This document shows positions 58,140 to 64,000 of a stretch of DNA of 64,000 nucleotides, piece after piece. The stretch covers positions 1,868,506,988 to 1,868,570,987 of the forward strand of contig OY728128.1 of assembly GCA_963277665.1 (NCBI GenBank), in the 5' to 3' direction. The notes below the pieces were generated by a model. It made no database searches. It saw only the letters and a list, made by a program, of their open reading frames with translations, and was not told where the DNA came from. The position numbers and the translations under genes were made by a program. This DNA is from Viscum album. Its lineage: Eukaryota; Streptophyta; Magnoliopsida; Santalales; Viscaceae. Numbering within the stretch: the first letter of the stretch is position 1; every line of letters starts with the position of its first letter.

Positions 58140-59627
58140 TAAGTATCATCTTCCTTGTATTAATGTTTTTTTGATAAAATACGCATAGCTCAATACTTTT
58201 CCAAGATTTAACGTCATTATAGATATCATCAATTGAGGGTCAATAATAAGGATATACCCAAGAAACATTTTCATACAAGGTAAGTAAAATAATACTGTAT
58301 CGTGATTCCATTTGTTCTTACTAATACCCCCACTATCTTAGGATTTAAGGAATAGAGTCTTCAATGGTTATCTTGCCCAGTTTTTTTTTTGTATTATTTT
58401 TAAATGGTATTCTTATATATTCAAATAAAAATGAAAAGAATGAAGATAATTTGAGGATTTTCTTGAAGACCTTAATAAAGTAGAAGCTATTTCAAAAATT
58501 TAAAAATTGTGAATTTGAGATATAAAAGTTTCATTTTTTGGTTATATAATCTCATATGAGGGTATATCGTTGTATCAATAAAAGATATATGTTATTGAAC
58601 ATTGGACCAAACCATGTACTAGGAATGAGATCTATAGTTTTCATGGTCTGGGAAGATATTATTGGTACTTTGTGGAGATTTTATCATGCCTATCTAACTT
58701 ATAAACTAGTTTAACTAAAAATTGATCCAAATTTCTTTAGAAAGATAAATATGAAGAAAATTTCAAGGGACAAAAGAAAATACCTATCAGTGCACCTATG
58801 CTTATACTACATTATAGTAGAAAAGGGTTTTTAATATATAGTGATACATTGAAGAAAGGATTGTGAGGAGTTATTATGTATATTGGTATTCTAATATTCT
58901 ATGCATCATACCAACTAAAGATTCAAGAGAAAAATTTCTCATATCATGATTTAGAGTTTGATGTGGTATTTTTTCATTATTAATATAGTGGAATTATCTT
59001 TATAGAAGAAGGAGTGATATATATACTTATAATATTGTTTCAATGTATATATTCACATATAAATAGTCTAATAATACCCAAATAAGATGGTTAGAGGAGA
59101 CTAGAGTTTATGAAATTTCAATACATTACTACCTATAGAAAGTGAACAATTTTGTAATTGCTCTCAGTTAAATGGATCTTTCAAGACTATCTATAATGAG
59201 GATCACAAAAGACTGAATATTTCTAGAATTTAAAAGGATGGATCTTTGAATCTTGATGGAATGGGAGAAATATTATATTTCTAAAACATATATTCAACCC
59301 TCTATCCATTTGAAGACAAATATTATTAGAAGGTTTGTGTGGATCTACAAAATAAGGTGATAAATGATCTGGAGTTTAACATTCATTATGATGGAATGGT
59401 ATAGTTGTGTAACCATGAATGTGTTCCATACATACCAGATTTGAATAAAGATCTATTATAGGAGGCTTACAGTTCATTATTCTTTATTTATCTAGGAATA
59501 ATAGATATATATAGAGATCTAAATGAGTATTGTTTGGGACAAATTTTGGAGAGATATTGCAGATTATGTATATTGGTTCTTAGTATGTAAGTATATTAGG
59601 GCTGGGATATAGAAGTCTTATGGGATT
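58140..59627 (+). pseudogene. G3 reverse transcriptase (rest), RNase H and integrase start
   Basis: It opens with TAAGTATCATCTTCC, which fits the RT frame left at 18,559. It then reads YHQLRVNNKDIPKK at about 58,220, NGILIYSNKNEKN at 58,420 (the catalytic Asp pair lost), and KNCEF near 58,500. The thumb is HGLGRYYWYFVEILS at about 58,650, RNase H-like LIYSDTLKKGL is near 58,840, and NFSYHDLEFDVV is near 58,935. The integrase zinc-domain start (CVPYIPDLNKDLL) is near 59,420. It stops at 59,627, where an LTR begins. Every segment contains stops. Confidence 0.87.
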
Positions 59628-62600
59628 TGTAATGGTCCAATCCTTTTGGAATGTTACATTACCAAAAATCTAATAATTGAGGTTCCTGACTGAGAATATG
59701 GGGTGTTTTAGAGATATGTGAGATATTCCAATGGGGAGAAATTATAACAGTTCTCCAAATTTTTAATTTTCCAATGGTGCGTCATTCCAATGGTGAGTCA
59801 TTCTAACAGTTTTCTAAATTTCTAGTTTTCCAATGGTAATTAATTCCAATGGTGAGTCATTTCAATAGTTTTCCTAATTTCTAGTTTTCCAATTGTGATT
59901 CGTTATAATGGTGAGTCGTTCAAACACTTTTTTAAATTTCTAGTTTTCCAATGATTATTCATTCCAACAGTTATCCAAATTTCCATTTTTCCAATGGTGA
60001 TTAATTCCAATTGTTTTTTGAATTTCAGGTTTTTCAATGGTGAGTCATTTCAAGGGTGAGACATTCCAAAAGTTTTTAAAATTTCCAATTTTATAATGGT
60101 GAGTCATTCCAATGGTAATTAATTCCAAAAAAAATACCAAATTTCCAGTTTTCCAAGGATTATCCACTCCAACAGTGATTCACACCAATATATTTCCAAA
60201 TATACAGTTTTCTAATGGTGAGTCATTCTAATGGTGATTCATTCCAACAGTTTTCTAAATTTTCAATTTTCCAATAATAAGTCATTCTAATTTTGAGTCA
60301 TTCCAACTATTTTTTGAATTTCCAATTTTCCCACAGTGATTCATTGTAATAGAGATTCATTCCAATAGTTTCCCAAATTTATAGTTTTTTAATGGTGAGA
60401 CATTCTAATAGTTTTCCAAATTTCTCAAATTTTACAGTTTTCTAAAAAAAATATAGAATTTCCTATTTGACATCTTTTATAATGAAAAATGTTTTTAATG
60501 CATAAATTAAGGTGTTCGAAGGCCCTTCAAATGGTGATTAATTTTAACCTAATTTTTTAAAATTACTAGAAAACTTTTAAGTGAATAAACTATGTGGATT
60601 AATGGGACCCATCTCTAATGGATAGTTAAACCAATAACCAATTCCTCTAGTATCAGATCTATTCGTTCAAAAGAGGATACCTTTCATCCCTACCTTTGGG
60701 GTTATTTTCTCTTGATATGATAAGCCCCAAATCCTTCATCCTTGAGAGTCAGGGAGCTAGTTTCTATTGTTTTTTTGAGTTTTCCATGATGTAGTTCCCT
60801 TATATACACACACCCATATGTTTTTTAGTATGTTTAAGAAAAATGTTATTTTATCTAAGTAGTGTTTTCCATTATTTCTCTATATTTTTATCATGAGAGG
60901 TGGGTTTATTATTTTTATCTCTTGTGAACATGGTTACATCTAGATTAATAAAGATAATGAATCAATTAAAATTGAATTTAAAGGGTTAGTGGAAAGTGAG
61001 GTATGATGTTGTTGTTTTTTGTTAATTATATTTTATTAAATTTGATATTATGTTTTTATGGGTGTAATTCCTTGATTTAAAAACATGTTTCTATTTTTTT
61101 ATGATTATGATGTAACATCATCATCTTCAAACCTATTTTTTGTGATTGTTTGATTATTTTCAAAAATAACAAGCTAACCATGTGTATTCAGAAAATAGAA
61201 TAGATTCCCAATAATCAAATCGCTTTGTGATAACACGCTTAATTAATGAAGTGTAATTTAATAAGTGACCCTTTTCAAATTTTGAAAATGTGTTGTGATG
61301 TGGTTTGTGATGTGAGTTGTGTGAGGTAAGTGAATGAGATATGGTTGTCCAACGGGGCTTTGATTATTTATATGGTGTTGTGTTGTAGTGGGGTTGTGAT
61401 GGGTGTTCTGATGTGGTTATAAATTGAGGATATAATGGAATGTGGGACTGGATGTGGCTATTTGTTTTTTATATTGTGATGTATGTTCTGTGCTATGTTG
61501 TGTTAGTTGTCTGGTTAGTTATGGATGGTGAAATGAATAATATTGGAAATGATTGATGAATAAATATTATGTTTCTTGTTTCAAGCTATGTAAAAGTGAA
61601 TGTTTTGATGGAATGGGTTGGTAATAGGGAATCTATAAAATAGATTAATGATTATCAAAAATTGAAATATGAACTATGGATTGTGCATTTCATATAGGGG
61701 ATGTCCATTTAGATTATGCAGAAAAAGTGGATTGTTCTATGAAATGTTTTATACCTTGGTTATGAATAATTAGGATGGGGATTATTTTCTATTTATCTAT
61801 ATATGTATACACCATTTATATTCATTCGATTCATATATGCATCCCACCCTCATTGAGCACAATGTGTAGATACCCACATCATCACATGGGGTTTTTTTCT
61901 CAACATTCCAATTGGAGGATGGATGGATGGATACCCTCTCTTACCCACTCCCTCTTCCATGTGATGAGAATGAAATGAATATTCTGTGATGTCCAAAAAT
62001 AAGTTGAGTTATGATGTGATGTTATGTCATTGAATAAGTATGTGTGTGTGGGGGATGTGAGGTGATATGATGTTACATGGAAGGGGTGACGGATCCATTT
62101 CGTGAGATTTTGGGTTGTGAGAGCAGAAAATTAGAGGTAAAGTGGTGAGGTGTGCCATATCATAGATGTTCATTATATTATATTATATTCTTGGTTGATT
62201 TATTTGGTGATAGATCCTTGGTGAGGTTGCAGTTTTGGTTAGTATACCTATTTAGGTGTTGTTTGTTTCTACATATTTTACATGAGTGCATTAGTTTGAT
62301 CTTTTCACATGTGCAATAGAGACTTTGGTTTTCTTAATGAGTATACTTGTATGATCACCCTATGTGTATAAAACAATTTTTAGGTTTCTAGGAGGACTTT
62401 AATGATAATGATGGACCTTACTAACTGAACCATTGGACATTTTTTGTACCGCTACTCTAGTTTTTATTATGGGTATTTACTTGGAGACATTTATCTTTAT
62501 CAGTTTTATTTACACATGCATTGTGGGATAGTTTTTGGATTTCTTTTATATATGTCATGTAGTTTATTTTGGTTTATTAATCAAATATCCTAGTCTTTTC

Positions 62601-62745
62601 TTTCTTATAAAGGGAAATTCCTCCCATATTGTGAAATTTTTATACCCTCAGTTCTAGTTGCCAACCCGGGGCCTACTGGAGGTAGAACTCAGGGGGTCAT
62701 TATCTCCCTCCCTTCACTCTGGTATCTTTGGTGGGAGGGGGTCAT
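59628..62745 (+). mobile_element. 5' LTR of gypsy element G4
   Basis: TGTAATGGTCCAATCC follows integrase remains of G3, and a primer-binding site lies at 62,753, giving an LTR of about 3.1 kb in the forward direction. The first kilobase is the degenerate 70-80-bp minisatellite (59,730-60,711) that also occurs at 3118-4031. The rest is AT-rich and G/T-rich on the plus strand. The second LTR lies outside the window, so both ends are inferred. Confidence 0.6.
59730..60711 (+). repeat. Degenerate minisatellite, right copy of the dispersed direct repeat
   Basis: Same order of units and the same tail (GTGGATTAATGGGACCC, AACCAATAACCAATTCCTC) as 3118-4031, in the same orientation. This copy has about 24 extra bases near 60,680. 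The period is about 70-80 bp, and units differ strongly from each other but match the corresponding units of the other copy. Confidence 0.8.
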
Positions 62746-62752
62746 GATAAGA

Positions 62753-62760
62753 TGGTATCA
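62753..62760 (+). promoter_or_regulatory. Primer-binding site of G4 (tRNA-Met type)
   Basis: TGGTATCA after the LTR end; the following bases (AATCTG) diverge from the tRNA-Met site. Gag remains follow downstream, which supports the call. Confidence 0.6.
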
Positions 62761-63230
62761 AATCTGTTGGTCGAAATATATGATGGATTTCATAGATAGT
62801 CATAGTGGGGATTGTATGGGTTAGTTTGGAAATAGTTCTAGTTGACCTTGGTGCGTGACATAGGCCACGGAGACTAGTTTAGACATGGGATTTTAGAGCA
62901 CCCAACATCTAGTGAATGAAATATAAGCTTATTAAATGACCATGTGATATTGAACATCATTCATAGTAGAGACCTAGGAGAGGTTCATGAAACATAATGA
63001 CTTGTTTTATTTTTTTTTTATTTGGTTTTTTCAAGGAATGTTAAAATGTGTAAAATGAAATAAAATTATGTTAATTGGAATATCCCATAATAAAACTTCT
63101 ATACTACTGGTATTAAGAAATTATAATTTCCCTTTTATCTATTGATCTCAGTCATTGTATTAATTTGACTCAAGCAGTGGAGGTTTAGTAGGCTGAATCG
63201 GTTGGTCGCCAAAGGGTTAATCCGATTGAG
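62761..63230. other. G4 leader
   Basis: Untranslated leader of G4 between PBS and gag remains. No open frame or special signal seen. Confidence 0.45.
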
Positions 63231-64000
63231 GATGATGGTAAGTGGATGAGAACATTCGATATTTTCATAGGAAGGATTTGGGAATGTATGAGGGAATCAT
63301 TTCTGATGTGGTGATTGATGGATACCTAGAGGAGTTGGAGATCACTTTTAGTTTGATCTGTTCCCCAATAGAGTATTGGGTCCCCTTTCCATTTAGTCAG
63401 ATGTGAGGAGTTATGTGTCAGTGGTGGGAATTCTACCTTGCTGGGTGGAAGGAGGAAGATATTTCAAGGGATGACTTCCTGAATGATTTATATTCGGATT
63501 TCCATTCATTAACCATTAAGATTGTGAGGCCACAAAATCTTCTCTCCATTCAGTAACAAAGCATGTATTTCCTATAGATTATGATAAAGGTCGGGGACCT
63601 TCTACACATTTCCTCAGATCTTTTCCCAAATTAGGATTCTCGAGATAGGTGTCTGGAGGAGGCACTATGTCCTTTGATCCAGTATGCAGTTACCCCTTTT
63701 ACATTTTCAAAATATATGGAGGTTTGAAAGAAGGTAGAGGTGATAGAGTAAAAGCACTCACGAGGAGGCTTACTACATGATGGGAACCAACATAGTTCCT
63801 CAAGGGGTAGAGTTTTCAGTGATAGGTCTCAGGATCTTGGACCTTCAAGGTTTTGACTAGTTTAGAGTCGACCACAACAGCTTCCTTTCCAACCAATGGG
63901 GGCCAATGGCTTCCATACTCTTCCTCGAGACATAGGAACATTGTGTTTCTTCCTTGGGGTTTGTGGAAATCCTCATGATCACTACCCAGTGTCTATTCAA
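63231..64000 (+). pseudogene. G4 gag remains (runs off the window)
   Basis: The frame at 63,419-63,555 reads QWWEFYLAGWKEEDISRDDF and then NDLYSDFH. This is the core of the retrotransposon gag domain (WW......I.W.EF...F...F). Further on, CPLIQYAVTPFTFSKYMEV near 63,670 resembles the following gag helix region. Stops break the frame in several places. The element continues beyond 64,000. Confidence 0.65.

Noticed and set aside
61775..61978. 67-codon frame in the G4 LTR
   Set aside because: It lies inside LTR sequence, has no family likeness and contains a GATG microsatellite.
1..64000. tRNA, rRNA or other RNA genes
   Set aside because: The tRNA-like matches seen are only the short primer-binding sites of retrotransposons; no cloverleaf or rRNA segment was recognised.

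Overview
The window is intergenic heterochromatin from a plant, probably a flowering plant with a large, repeat-rich genome. I found no host gene that I can support, apart from one unexplained coding-like island at 2.6-2.9 kb. Almost everything else is transposable elements: chromodomain-type Ty3/gypsy LTR retrotransposons, one large CACTA (En/Spm) DNA transposon, and satellite or minisatellite DNA. Most of the sequence is very AT-rich and its open frames are broken by many stops. The CACTA element and the retrotransposon it sits in are clearly richer in G+C and CpG. The species cannot be named from the sequence.

The layout is a set of nested insertions. From oldest to youngest: (i) a forward gypsy element G3 has its LTR promoter at 13.7 kb, primer-binding site at 16.41 kb, gag, protease and half of its reverse transcriptase up to 18,559; the same reverse transcriptase resumes at 58,140 and runs into integrase until about 59,627. 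(ii) A second forward gypsy element G2 (18,560-58,134) sits inside that reverse transcriptase. It has three LTR copies instead of two and a deleted interior. (iii) A minus-strand gypsy element G1 (19,029-45,139) sits inside the 5' LTR of G2, with LTRs of about 1.9 kb and a near-matching 5-bp target duplication (TTCTG/TTCTA). (iv) A 16.2-kb CACTA transposon (24,828-41,034) sits inside the gag region of G1, with CACTACTGGAA terminal inverted repeats and a perfect 3-bp target duplication (ACT). A fifth element, G4, begins with an LTR at 59,628 that interrupts G3 integrase; its PBS is at 62,753 and gag debris runs off the right edge. To the left (1-12.1 kb) are older minus-strand gypsy remains.

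The CACTA transposon carries both genes expected of an En/Spm element, both on the minus strand: a TNP2-type transposase (38.9-35.4 kb, three exons) and a TNPA/PTTA-like second protein (35.1-32.8 kb, about seven exons, acidic C-terminus). Each has only a few disabling changes. Both ends carry subterminal arrays of inverted CCAACGGTT/AACCGTTGG pairs. Between the second gene and the 3' end lies 6.6 kb of tandem satellite: eight units of about 169-186 bp, interrupted in register by 15 units of 344 bp. Each 344-bp unit is itself a dimer of related 174- and 170-bp halves. Next to it is a strongly G-rich minisatellite. This higher-order satellite carried inside a CACTA transposon is the most unusual structure in the window.

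No element appears able to move by itself in its present form, because every coding region recognised contains stops or frameshifts. Intron, LTR and coordinate calls come from reading the sequence by eye; divergences and database identities were not computed.
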